The notes beneath the pieces were generated by a model. That model saw only the letters and a list, made by a program, of their open reading frames with translations, was not told where the DNA came from and did no database searches. Shown one piece after another: positions 52,972 through 61,011 of a stretch of DNA of 64,000 nucleotides; the first letter of the stretch is position 1, and the number at the start of each line of letters is the position of its first letter. The position numbers were made by a program, and so were the translations under genes. Origin of the DNA: Flavobacterium glycines (GTDB lineage Bacteria; Bacteroidota; Bacteroidia; Flavobacteriales; Flavobacteriaceae); contig NZ_FNEO01000001.1 in assembly GCF_900100165.1 (NCBI RefSeq), positions 1,302,001 to 1,366,000 of the forward strand. Direction: 5' to 3'.

Positions 52972-53532
52972 ATGAAAATTTACATCAAAAATATGGTTTG
53001 CGGTCGTTGTGAAATGGCAGTAAAGAAAGTATTGGAAGAAATGAAAATCACCGCCTTGTCGATAAAATTAGGCGAGGTGGAAATAGCAACTGATTTAGAT
53101 GCAAATCAGAAACAATTGCTTTCTAAAAATTTAAATTCTTTGGGTTTTGAATTATTAGACGATAAAATAAGCAAAACCATTGAACGGATAAAAAACAGGA
53201 TTGTCAATTTGGTGCACTATCAAAATGAACAACTTAAAGTTAATTTGTCAACTTATATAGCCGATGATTTAAAACAGGATTACAGTGCGTTGAGTAATTT
53301 GTTTTCGGAAAACGAAGGTATTACTATCGAGCATTACTTTATTACACAAAAAATTGAAAAAGTAAAAGAGCTTATGAATTACAATGAATTAAGTTTGAGC
53401 GAAATTGCTTTTCAGTTAAATTATACCGATGTGGCACATTTGAGTAATCAGTTTAAGAAAATCACCGGATTTTCGCCCACTGCATATAAACAATTTCAGG
53501 AAAACAGCCGGAAACAAATTGATAAATTGTAA
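52972..53532 (+). CDS. HMA-AraC fusion regulator, probable metal-responsive activator
   Basis: The 186-residue protein starts with an HMA-like domain (about 1-70; metal pair Cys10 and Cys13 in MVCGRCEMAV). It ends with an AraC-type double helix-turn-helix (about 100-182), recognisable by LSLSEIAFQLNYTDVAHLSNQFKKITGFSPTAYK. No signal peptide is present, so it works in the cytoplasm. Binding of copper or a similar ion to the HMA part could switch DNA binding. It sits in the middle of the copper island on the same strand. Joining a metal carrier domain to AraC differs from the usual CueR, CsoR or CusR sensors. Domain calls are firm; the ligand is inferred. Confidence 0.9.
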   Translation: MKIYIKNMVCGRCEMAVKKVLEEMKITALSIKLGEVEIATDLDANQKQLLSKNLNSLGFELLDDKISKTIERIKNRIVNLVHYQNEQLKVNLSTYIADDLKQDYSALSNLFSENEGITIEHYFITQKIEKVKELMNYNELSLSEIAFQLNYTDVAHLSNQFKKITGFSPTAYKQFQENSRKQIDKL

Positions 53533-53628
53533 ATTTTACAAAACTTTATCAAAATTGTACAAGAGATAAAAAGCATGATTTTCTGAACTTTGAATTGAGA
53601 TAATAACCAAAAATAAATTAATAAAGTC

Positions 53629-54000
53629 ATGAGAAAAATACTCCTTTTGCTAAGTCTGTTCTTAGCGGTTTCTGTAACAGCAGTTGCACAAACCATTGAA
53701 AAAACTTCTAAAAAAGAAGCTCCAAAAGTGATGTACACTTGTCCGATGCATCCGGAAGTGAAAAATGATCAACCCGGAAAGTGTTCTAAATGTGGTATGG
53801 ATTTGGTTGTCGCAAAAAAGATGAAAGAAGGAAAGCATAAAAAAATGAAAGCTGACAAACATAGTGAGAAATTTTGCTGTTCGATGCATCCTAATGAAAT
53901 GAGTGATAAACCGGGTAAATGCCCTAAATGTGGCATGGATATGAAAGCAATGAAAAGCATGAAAGAAGACATGCATAAAGAGATGGATTCAAAAGAATAA
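53629..54000 (+). CDS. Exported protein with two heavy-metal-binding domains
   Basis: The 123-residue protein has a signal peptide (cleaved near VAQT). Two heavy-metal-binding domains lie at about 36-60 (YTCPMHPEV ... KCSKCGMDLV) and 82-105 (FCCSMHPNE ... KCPKCGMDMK), joined by a Lys/His/Met-rich linker. The tail is also Met- and Lys-rich (MKAMKSMKEDMHKEMD). It likely stores or carries Cu(I) or Ag(I) in the periplasm. It is followed by a terminator and then the ATPase gene. Confidence 0.9.
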   Translation: MRKILLLLSLFLAVSVTAVAQTIEKTSKKEAPKVMYTCPMHPEVKNDQPGKCSKCGMDLVVAKKMKEGKHKKMKADKHSEKFCCSMHPNEMSDKPGKCPKCGMDMKAMKSMKEDMHKEMDSKE

Positions 54001-54032
54001 ATAGTTTAAAAGTTATATTTTTAATTATTAAG

Positions 54033-54058
54033 AGTCCTGTTTTACGGGACTTTTTTTA
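54033..54058 (+). terminator. Terminator after the double-HMBD gene
   Basis: AGTCCTG pairs with CGGGACT (one G-T pair) across a short loop. Seven T follow. Confidence 0.85.
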
Positions 54059-54070
54059 TAGTTTATTATC

Positions 54071-56629
54071 ATGAAACATACTTATAAAATAACAGGAATG
54101 TCCTGCGATGGTTGCCGATCTAAAGTGGAGAAAACATTGAATGCAATAGAAGGCATAGATGCTCAGGTTACTTTGTTCCCTCCGCAAGCCATTATTAGTA
54201 TGGAGGAACATATTCCTACGCAAAAAATGCAGGAAGCATTATCGGCGGCTGGAAAATATACTATCGAAATGGAATCGGGGCATAAAATGGAATCAGTTGA
54301 AGAGTTTGCCGATACCGAAACTAAAAAATCCTGTTGCAGTACAGTTGGAATTCATGGGCATAAGCATGAACAGAGTAAAGAGAATCATCACAAAATAGTT
54401 GCCGGGAAATATTATTGTCCTATGTTTTGTGAAGGGGATAAAGTTTATGATAAAGCAGGTGATTGCCCTGTTTGTGGTATGGATTTAGTAAAAGCTCCTG
54501 AAATGTCAATTGCTAAAACTCAATACACTTGCCCGATGCATCCGGAAGTGGTTAAAGACGAACCGGGTTCCTGTTCTATTTGCGGAATGGATTTAGTTCC
54601 TTTGCAAGTTGAAGAATCAGAGGAAAATAAAACCTATACCGATTTGCTGCATAAAATGAAAATAGCATTGTTGTTTACAGTACCTATTTTTATAATTGCC
54701 ATGTCAGATATGATTCCTAACAATCCGATGATGCATATTATGGATATGAAAAGTTGGAATTGGGTTCAGTTTATCTTATCCCTTCCGGTGGTTTTTTATG
54801 CAAGTTGGATGTTTTTTGAACGAGCCTGGAAATCTTTAGTGACGTGGAATTTGAATATGTTTACGCTCATCGGTATTGGTGCGGGAGTGGCTTTTTTGTT
54901 TAGCGTTTTTGGGATGTTCTTTTCTGATTTTTTTCCTGAAGAATTTAAAACTTCAATGGGAACGGTCCATTTATATTTTGAAGCTACTACGGTTATCCTT
55001 ACGCTGGTATTGTTAGGGCAATTATTAGAAGCCAGAGCACACAATAAAACTAACGGAGCAATAAAAGAGTTATTAAAATTAGCGCCTACCCAGGCCGTTT
55101 TGGTAGAAAACGGTGTGGATAAAGTGATTGCTATTGATGCAATTAAAAAAGGAGATTTGTTACGTGTAAAACCGGGCGATAAAATTCCTGTGGATGGAAA
55201 AATAATTGAAGGAGAAAGCACTATTGATGAGTCGATGATTACCGGAGAACCTATTCCGGCAGATAAAAAGAAAGATGATGCGGTGGTGGCGGGAACTATC
55301 AACGGAAATAAATCTTTTTTAATGCTTGCCGAAAAAGTAGGAGCCGAGACTTTATTGTCACAAATCGTACAAATGGTTAATAATGCCAGTCGTTCCAGAG
55401 CACCTATTCAAAAATTAGCCGATAGGATTTCTAAATATTTTGTGCCTATTGTAGTTGCTGTTGCTGTACTTACGTTTTTAGTCTGGGCAAAATTTGGTCC
55501 GGAAGAAAATGCCTTAGCTTACGGATTCATTAATGCTGTTGCGGTGTTGATTATTGCCTGTCCTTGTGCGTTGGGATTAGCAACTCCCATGTCGGTAATG
55601 GTGGGTGTGGGCAAAGGAGCACAACTGGGTGTTTTGATAAAAAATGCCGAAGCGCTTGAAAAAATGAATAAGGTAGCTGTTTTAATCACTGATAAGACCG
55701 GAACTTTGACTGAAGGGAAACCATCGGTAGAAAAAGTGTTTTTTGTTGATGCTGATGAAAATGAGTTGTTGCAATATATTGCGTCTGTCAATCAATATAG
55801 CGAGCATCCTTTGGCGCAGGCCGTAGTCCATTTTGCAAAAGCGAAAGCTATAGTTTTGTCAGAAGCAAAAGATTTTGAAGCTATCACTGGAAAAGGGGTT
55901 ATCGGGACGGTAAATGGAAAAAGAGTGGCTTTGGGCAATAAAAAACTTATGGAACAATTAAAAGTTGCAATTCCTCAGGAAATGAAATCTCAGGTTTTAA
56001 CCAAACAGAAGCTGGGAAAAACTGTTTCTTATGTTGCGGTTGACCAATTGGTTTCAGGTTATGTGCTTATCAGTGATGCTGTAAAAGCAAGTAGCGCAGC
56101 GGCTGTGAAAGAATTGATGCGCAAAGGAGTTGAAGTGATTATGCTTACCGGTGATAACAGCAATACGGCCAGAGCAGTAGCTGATGAATTGCAATTGAGT
56201 TCGTTTGAAGCGGAATGTTTGCCGGAAGATAAACTTAGAATTATTCAAAAATTGCAAGCCGAAGGAAAAATTGTAGCTATGGCAGGTGATGGGATCAATG
56301 ATGCACCAGCTTTGGCCCAGTCTGATGTAGGTATTGCCATGGGAACCGGAACCGATGTGGCGATAGAAAGTGCTAAAATTACTTTGGTTAAAGGCGATTT
56401 GCAGGGAATTGTAAAAGCAAAGGAATTAAGTCATGCCGTAATGAAAAACATCCATCAGAATTTGTTTTTTGCATTTTTTTATAACGTAATAGGGATTCCA
56501 ATTGCAGCAGGGGTTTTGTATCCGTTTTTTGGGATTTTATTGTCGCCGATGATAGCGGCTTTAGCGATGAGTTTTAGTTCGGTTTCGGTAATTTCCAATG
56601 CGTTGCGATTACGAACTTTGAAAATATAA
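54071..56629 (+). CDS. copA: Copper-translocating P-type ATPase with HMA and two heavy-metal-binding domains
   Basis: The 852-residue P1B-type ATPase exports copper from the cytoplasm. Its N-terminal HMA domain has Cys12 and Cys15 (MSCDGCRSKV). Two heavy-metal-binding domains follow (114-141, YYCPMFCEG ... CPVCGMDLV; 151-177, YTCPMHPEV ... CSICGMDLV), the first with a longer MFCEGDKVYDKAG loop. Transport and catalytic motifs are CPC at 497-499 (IIACPCALG), phosphorylated Asp541 (DKTGTLT), SEHPLAQAV and GDGINDAPAL. CPC indicates monovalent copper or silver. It is the last gene of the island, 13 bases after the preceding terminator. Confidence 0.95.
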   Translation: MKHTYKITGMSCDGCRSKVEKTLNAIEGIDAQVTLFPPQAIISMEEHIPTQKMQEALSAAGKYTIEMESGHKMESVEEFADTETKKSCCSTVGIHGHKHEQSKENHHKIVAGKYYCPMFCEGDKVYDKAGDCPVCGMDLVKAPEMSIAKTQYTCPMHPEVVKDEPGSCSICGMDLVPLQVEESEENKTYTDLLHKMKIALLFTVPIFIIAMSDMIPNNPMMHIMDMKSWNWVQFILSLPVVFYASWMFFERAWKSLVTWNLNMFTLIGIGAGVAFLFSVFGMFFSDFFPEEFKTSMGTVHLYFEATTVILTLVLLGQLLEARAHNKTNGAIKELLKLAPTQAVLVENGVDKVIAIDAIKKGDLLRVKPGDKIPVDGKIIEGESTIDESMITGEPIPADKKKDDAVVAGTINGNKSFLMLAEKVGAETLLSQIVQMVNNASRSRAPIQKLADRISKYFVPIVVAVAVLTFLVWAKFGPEENALAYGFINAVAVLIIACPCALGLATPMSVMVGVGKGAQLGVLIKNAEALEKMNKVAVLITDKTGTLTEGKPSVEKVFFVDADENELLQYIASVNQYSEHPLAQAVVHFAKAKAIVLSEAKDFEAITGKGVIGTVNGKRVALGNKKLMEQLKVAIPQEMKSQVLTKQKLGKTVSYVAVDQLVSGYVLISDAVKASSAAAVKELMRKGVEVIMLTGDNSNTARAVADELQLSSFEAECLPEDKLRIIQKLQAEGKIVAMAGDGINDAPALAQSDVGIAMGTGTDVAIESAKITLVKGDLQGIVKAKELSHAVMKNIHQNLFFAFFYNVIGIPIAAGVLYPFFGILLSPMIAALAMSFSSVSVISNALRLRTLKI

Positions 56630-56787
56630 AAATATAAATTGAGACACAGATGAAACGGATTTTAGCAGATTACCGCAGCTAACTCATAATGACTAAAATC
56701 GGTTTGTTTGATTAGTCTTTTTTACTGTATAAGTTTCGCATTGACTAAATGAGCTTATTGACTTATATGGTTAAGATTTTAATTTAT

Positions 56788-56795
56788 TATTTTTG
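56788..56795 (+). promoter_or_regulatory. Candidate promoter of the MOSC gene
   Basis: TATTTTTG lies 14 bases before the ATG at 56809. The only nearby TTG gives a spacing of 27 bases. Confidence 0.45.
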
Positions 56796-56808
56796 AAAAA
56801 AAGACAGA

Positions 56809-57633
56809 ATGATGCAACTTTCCGAAATTTGGATTTATCCCATAAAATCATTGGGAGGTATAAGTTTGAAACAATCAAAAGTAACCCGACGCGGTCTGGA
56901 AAACGACCGTCGATGGATGCTTGTGGATGAGGAAAATAACTTTGTTACCCAAAGAAAGTATCCTGAACTGGCTTTGTTTCAGCCTCAATTAGAAGGTGAT
57001 TTTTTAAAAATTGTTCATAAAGGATTAGAGAATGAGGCTTTGAAGATTAGTTTATTAGCTAATGGAAATCAGAAAAAGATAATGTCTGCGGTGACTGTTT
57101 GGGAAGATGTGGTAGAAGCTGAGGAGGTTAGTGCTGAAGCTAATATTTGGTTTTCTGAACGATTGGGTTTTGAAGTTCGATTGGTTTACATGCCTGAAGA
57201 GAGTCTTCGAAAAGTAGATCCTGATTATGCCGTAAGTGCAGATAATATTACTTCTTTTTCAGATGGATTTCCTTTTTTACTGATAGGGCAGGCTTCATTG
57301 GATGATTTGAATTCCCGTTTACAAGCCCCGGTTTCCATAAGACGTTTTCGGCCTAATTTTGTGTTTACCGGAGCAGAAGCTTATGAAGAAGAAAAATGGA
57401 GAGAATTTACAATTGGTTCGCTTACTTTCTATGGTGTAAAACCCTGTGGGCGCTGTATTATGACTACAGTAAATCCTGAATTAGGTGTTTTTGCAGGTAA
57501 AGAACCTTTATATACTTTGTCAAAATATCGAAAAGTAGGGAATAAGGTGTTGTTTGGGCAAAATGTGATTGCGCAACAAGAAGGAAATATTGTTGTAGGC
57601 GATGTGGTTGAGGTTAGTAAAAAAAAGCTATGA
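56809..57633 (+). CDS. MOSC domain-containing protein
   Basis: The 274-residue protein has an N-terminal MOSC beta-barrel (about 4-115: IWIYPIKSLGGISLKQSKVTRRGLENDRRWMLVDE in parts) and a MOSC domain (about 130-270). The conserved Cys lies in KPCGRCIMTTV. MOSC proteins (YcbX/mARC types) bind molybdenum cofactor and reduce N-hydroxylated compounds or transfer sulfur. It has its own promoter. The second ATG at 56812 is an equally good start. It converges with the TPR-like gene; both stop codons lie in one hairpin. Confidence 0.92.
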   Translation: MMQLSEIWIYPIKSLGGISLKQSKVTRRGLENDRRWMLVDEENNFVTQRKYPELALFQPQLEGDFLKIVHKGLENEALKISLLANGNQKKIMSAVTVWEDVVEAEEVSAEANIWFSERLGFEVRLVYMPEESLRKVDPDYAVSADNITSFSDGFPFLLIGQASLDDLNSRLQAPVSIRRFRPNFVFTGAEAYEEEKWREFTIGSLTFYGVKPCGRCIMTTVNPELGVFAGKEPLYTLSKYRKVGNKVLFGQNVIAQQEGNIVVGDVVEVSKKKL

Positions 57634-57651
57634 TGGGATGTCATAGCTTTT
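57623..57651. terminator. Bidirectional terminator holding both convergent stop codons
   Basis: AAAAGCTATGA pairs perfectly with TCATAGCTTTT across a seven-base loop. The TGA at the end of each stem arm is the stop codon of the MOSC gene (plus) and of the convergent gene (minus). Confidence 0.85.
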
Positions 57652-58396
57652 GTTGTGTATAGGGAATATATTCCAGTGTGTTTGGTTCTGTTTTTTCATT
57701 AAAGCTTATGGTTAGTCCCCATTGATCCCATATTGCAACATTTGAACCATTGTTTTTTGCCGAAATATAAGTGACCATATTTTTTAGAATATTCATAATT
57801 TCCATTTCAACCATTTTATAGTCTTCTTTTTTAGCTGCTGCTTTTAATATTTTTCCATCAAATTCATTGAATTTATTAACCTTAATTATTAAATATGATC
57901 TTCCATTCATTTTTTCTTTTAAAATTTTTGAATTTTTAAATGCGATGTCAAGAGCAGATAAGTACTTTGGGTGTAGTTTATTGTTTTCAATTAATGGATA
58001 TTCTTTGTCTTTATATATAAATTTAGGTTTTTCTTCGACTTCATCCAGTGTTAATATTGTTTCATTTCTGAAATTGGGGCAATATTCTCTAAGGTATTTG
58101 ATGACTTTTGTGTCGTTTAATGTGTAGATTTTATAAAAATGTTCACAAGCATTATCAGTTTCTTTTAATTTTAGCTCAATTGCGGCTAGGTTATATAAAT
58201 ACTCATGATTCCATGGGATAGAATCGGTTACTTTTGTATATATTTCTTTAGCTAAAATGAAATTGTTTTCTGCATACGCTTTCTCGCCTTGAGCCAACAA
58301 TTTGTTTAAATTGTTATAATTTGTTTTGGTAGTTTGTGAAATCCCAATTTGACTTAAAAGAAAGGATAATAAAAAAAATAAAAAAGATGGCTTCAT
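57641..58396 (-). CDS. Exported TPR-like protein of unknown function
   Basis: The 251-residue protein has a signal peptide (cleaved near GISQTT). Two TPR-like helix pairs follow (about 25-95: LNKLLAQGEKAYAENNFILAKEIYTKV). The C-terminal domain (about 130-245) is an alpha/beta unit with LIIKVNKFNEFDGKIL, which may resemble TonB-C type energy-transducer domains. Function is unknown. Its promoter candidate lies 38 bases upstream on the minus strand. Confidence 0.72.
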   Translation of the reverse strand: MKPSFLFFLLSFLLSQIGISQTTKTNYNNLNKLLAQGEKAYAENNFILAKEIYTKVTDSIPWNHEYLYNLAAIELKLKETDNACEHFYKIYTLNDTKVIKYLREYCPNFRNETILTLDEVEEKPKFIYKDKEYPLIENNKLHPKYLSALDIAFKNSKILKEKMNGRSYLIIKVNKFNEFDGKILKAAAKKEDYKMVEMEIMNILKNMVTYISAKNNGSNVAIWDQWGLTISFNEKTEPNTLEYIPYTQQKL

Positions 58397-58434
58397 GAAT
58401 TTTTTGGTTGATTTTGAATAGTATTAGTTTTCTT

Positions 58435-58442
58435 CAAATATA
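58435..58442 (-). promoter_or_regulatory. Candidate promoter of the TPR-like gene
   Basis: On the minus strand TATATTTG lies 38 bases before the ATG at 58396. No TTG at ideal spacing. Confidence 0.4.
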
Positions 58443-58578
58443 AAAAATATTCTTACTTTTAAAATAGGTGTTGATTTTTTAATTAGAGGCTAATTAGATA
58501 AAATCAAATTCACTTGGAACAATTTTGTAATCCATTCTTTCAATAAATAACTCCCTTAGATTCAAAATACTAAAAAGC

Positions 58579-58609
58579 TTGCTGAACTTATAAAAATTTT
58601 ATAATTTTG
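58579..58609 (+). promoter_or_regulatory. Promoter of tig (TTG-N20-TAATTTTG)
   Basis: TTG at 58579-58581 and TAATTTTG at 58602-58609 are separated by 20 bases. Transcription would begin about 30 bases before the ATG. Confidence 0.7.
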
Positions 58610-58643
58610 CCGTCCAATTTTATTACGTAAATTAAAGAAGAAG

Positions 58644-59969
58644 ATGGATATTAAAAGAGTAGCAATAGACGCTGTAAACGAGACGATTGTAATGACAGTG
58701 GTTCACATGGATTACAAAGGTCAGGTGGCAAAAAGAATCAACGAAAAAATGCCTTTGGCACAAGTAAAAGGTTTTAGAAAAGGTGCTGTGCCTAAAGACC
58801 TTGTTGAAAAACAATACGGTAAAGCAATTAAACAAGAAGAGGTTAAGAAAGTAGTTGACCTGGCTTTAGAGCGTTACATTCAGTCTGAAAGATTAAATCT
58901 TTTAGGTACTCCACTTCCTAAAGTAAACGAAAATTTAGATTGGTCTGCTGAGGAATTAGTATTCGAATTTGAAATCGGTTTAGTGCCAAACTTCGAATTA
59001 GACTTAGATGCTAAAAACGATATCGTAAAATATGTAGTTACTGCTGACGATAAATTAATAGACGGACAAGTAGAGCGTATTCAAAAACAATTTGGAAATG
59101 CTATTCCACAAGAGGTTGTTGTAGAAGGTGCTGATTTGAAAGGTATTTTTACTAATGAAGCTGAAGGTATTGGAAATACTACAACTATTTCTTTGGATGT
59201 TTTCAAAGATAAAGCTACTGCTGATAAATTCATCGGTAAAAAAGTAGGTGATGTAGTTACAGTAAATACTCAAGGTTTATTCCAAGATGATCACCAATTA
59301 ATGGATTACTTAAAAGTAAGTCATGATGTGGTTCATACTTTGGCTGTTGATGTTGATTTCACAATCGAAGCAATCACTGTTTCTGAGCCAGCTGAATTGA
59401 ACCAAGAATTGTTCGATAAATTATTCGGAGAAGGAAAAGTAGCTTCTTTAGAAGAATTGAAAGGAAAAATTAAAGAAGATGCTGAGTCTCAATTTGCGCA
59501 ACAAGCTGACCAAAAATTATTAGGAGATGTAACTGAGTTCTTAATCGAAAACACAAAATTCGATTTACCGGCTGAATTCCTTAAAAAATGGTTGCAAACT
59601 GTAGGTGAGAAAAAATTAACTGCAGAAGAAGCTGAAGTAGAATATGCTCGTTCTGAAAAAGGATTGCGTTTCCAATTAATCGAAGGAAAAGCATTATCTC
59701 AAAACGATATCAAAATTACTTTTGAAGATTTGAAAGCTTTCACAGCTAAAAATATCAGAATTCAAATGGCTCAATTCGGGCAAACGAATCCTACTGACGA
59801 AGAAGTAGAAGGAATTGTTGCAAGAGTTTTATCTAACCAGGATGAAGTGAAAAGACTTTCTGATCAGGTAGTTGCTGAAAAATTATTGGAGTTGTTCAAA
59901 GAAAAAGCAAATCCAACAACTAAAGAGGTAACTTACGAAGAATTTATTGCTGCTTCTTACGGAGAATAA
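58644..59969 (+). CDS. tig: Trigger factor
   Basis: The 441-residue ribosome-bound chaperone meets nascent chains at the exit tunnel. The N-terminal ribosome-binding domain shows the signature GFRKGAVPKDLVEKQYG (usually GFRxGxxP). The middle region (about 140-240) corresponds to the peptidyl-prolyl isomerase position but lacks clear FKBP motifs, as in many Bacteroidota. The long helical C-terminal domain follows. The order tig-clpP-clpX is widespread in bacteria and supports the call. Confidence 0.95.
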   Translation: MDIKRVAIDAVNETIVMTVVHMDYKGQVAKRINEKMPLAQVKGFRKGAVPKDLVEKQYGKAIKQEEVKKVVDLALERYIQSERLNLLGTPLPKVNENLDWSAEELVFEFEIGLVPNFELDLDAKNDIVKYVVTADDKLIDGQVERIQKQFGNAIPQEVVVEGADLKGIFTNEAEGIGNTTTISLDVFKDKATADKFIGKKVGDVVTVNTQGLFQDDHQLMDYLKVSHDVVHTLAVDVDFTIEAITVSEPAELNQELFDKLFGEGKVASLEELKGKIKEDAESQFAQQADQKLLGDVTEFLIENTKFDLPAEFLKKWLQTVGEKKLTAEEAEVEYARSEKGLRFQLIEGKALSQNDIKITFEDLKAFTAKNIRIQMAQFGQTNPTDEEVEGIVARVLSNQDEVKRLSDQVVAEKLLELFKEKANPTTKEVTYEEFIAASYGE

Positions 59970-60024
59970 ATAATCTCGTGAATAGCTTTGGCATTAGCCA
60001 AAAGTTAAAAAAATAGTTATATTT

Positions 60025-60058
60025 GAGCGTCAGAAGTTTTTTTGGCGCTCTTTTGTTT
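60025..60058 (+). terminator. Terminator after tig
   Basis: GAGCGTC (60025-60031) pairs with GGCGCTC (60044-60050) with one G-T pair. TTTTGTTTT follows. Confidence 0.8.
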
Positions 60059-60169
60059 TAAATGTTTGTGAAAACTAAAAACAAGACAGAATGACATTAT
60101 TTGCAAAGAGGTATGACCTTTGCTTTAATGAAAAAATAAGATATAACTTAAAACATAGAACAAATAGAT

Positions 60170-60844
60170 ATGAATTACGGTAAAGAATTTAAAAAGTTTG
60201 CTACAAAGCACCAAGGAGTAAATGCTATGTATTACGATAAAATCGTAAACGCGATGACACCTACTAATATGACTCCGTATATTATAGAAGAGCGTCAGTT
60301 AAACATTTCGCAATTAGACGTTTTCTCAAGGCTGATGATGGACAGAATCATTTTTCTGGGAACAGGAATTGATGACCAGATTGCAAACATCGTTCAGGCA
60401 CAATTACTTTTCTTAGAAAGCGCTGATGCTTCTAAGGATATTCAGATTTATTTGAACTCTCCGGGTGGAAGTGTTTATGCCGGATTAGGAATTTATGATA
60501 CAATGCAATATATTAAGCCTGATGTAGCGACAATTTGTACCGGAATGGCAGCTTCTATGGGAGCAGTATTGTTATGTGCCGGTGCAGCAGGAAAACGTTC
60601 GGCTTTACCACATTCAAGAGTAATGATTCACCAACCATCAGGAGGAGCACAAGGTGTTGCATCTGATATGGAAATCAACTTACGTGAAATGTTGAAATTG
60701 AAAGATGAGTTATACAGAATTATTTCGCATCATTCAGGACAGGCATTTGATAAAGTATACGCTGATAGTGAGCGTGATTACTGGATGATTGCTGAAGAAG
60801 CAAAACAGTACGGAATGATTGATGAGGTTTTAATAAGAGGATAA
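60170..60844 (+). CDS. clpP: ATP-dependent Clp protease proteolytic subunit
   Basis: The 224-residue serine protease subunit forms the ClpP tetradecamer. The catalytic triad is visible as Ser129 (TGMAASMGAV), His154 (IHQPSGG) and Asp203 (SERDYW). An N-terminal pre-segment of about 40 residues may be processed. A tig terminator precedes the gene with a 110-base leader. ClpX, its unfoldase, is next. Confidence 0.97.
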   Translation: MNYGKEFKKFATKHQGVNAMYYDKIVNAMTPTNMTPYIIEERQLNISQLDVFSRLMMDRIIFLGTGIDDQIANIVQAQLLFLESADASKDIQIYLNSPGGSVYAGLGIYDTMQYIKPDVATICTGMAASMGAVLLCAGAAGKRSALPHSRVMIHQPSGGAQGVASDMEINLREMLKLKDELYRIISHHSGQAFDKVYADSERDYWMIAEEAKQYGMIDEVLIRG

Positions 60845-60850
60845 ATTTTT

Positions 60851-61003
60851 AAAGTTTCTGAGTTACTAAGACACTAAGTTTTTGAGTGTTCTTTTTATTC
60901 GAAAAATTTAAAATAAAATAAAAATATTGAGTTGCAAAATGCTAAGTTTTTCGGTTTTAAATTAAAAGCTTAGAAACTTAGTATCTTTGCAACTTAGTAA
61001 CTT
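60851..61003. repeat. Imperfect repeat element upstream of clpX
   Basis: A phrase around GTTACTAAGACACTAAGTTTT (60861-60880) recurs as GTTGCAAAATGCTAAGTTTT near 60931-60950. It recurs inverted as AAACTTAGTATCTTTGCAAC (60975-60994). The element fills most of the clpP-clpX gap and includes the clpX promoter. Confidence 0.6.
60982..60989 (+). promoter_or_regulatory. Candidate promoter of clpX, inside the repeat element
   Basis: TATCTTTG lies 23 bases before the clpX ATG. It falls in the inverted arm of the repeat. No TTG at ideal spacing. Confidence 0.45.
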
Positions 61004-61011
61004 AATAAAGA

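Noticed and set aside
54796..55302. Open frame of 168 codons on the minus strand inside the copper ATPase gene
   Set aside because: It is fully antisense to strongly conserved ATPase motifs and its translation shows no signal, family or start context.
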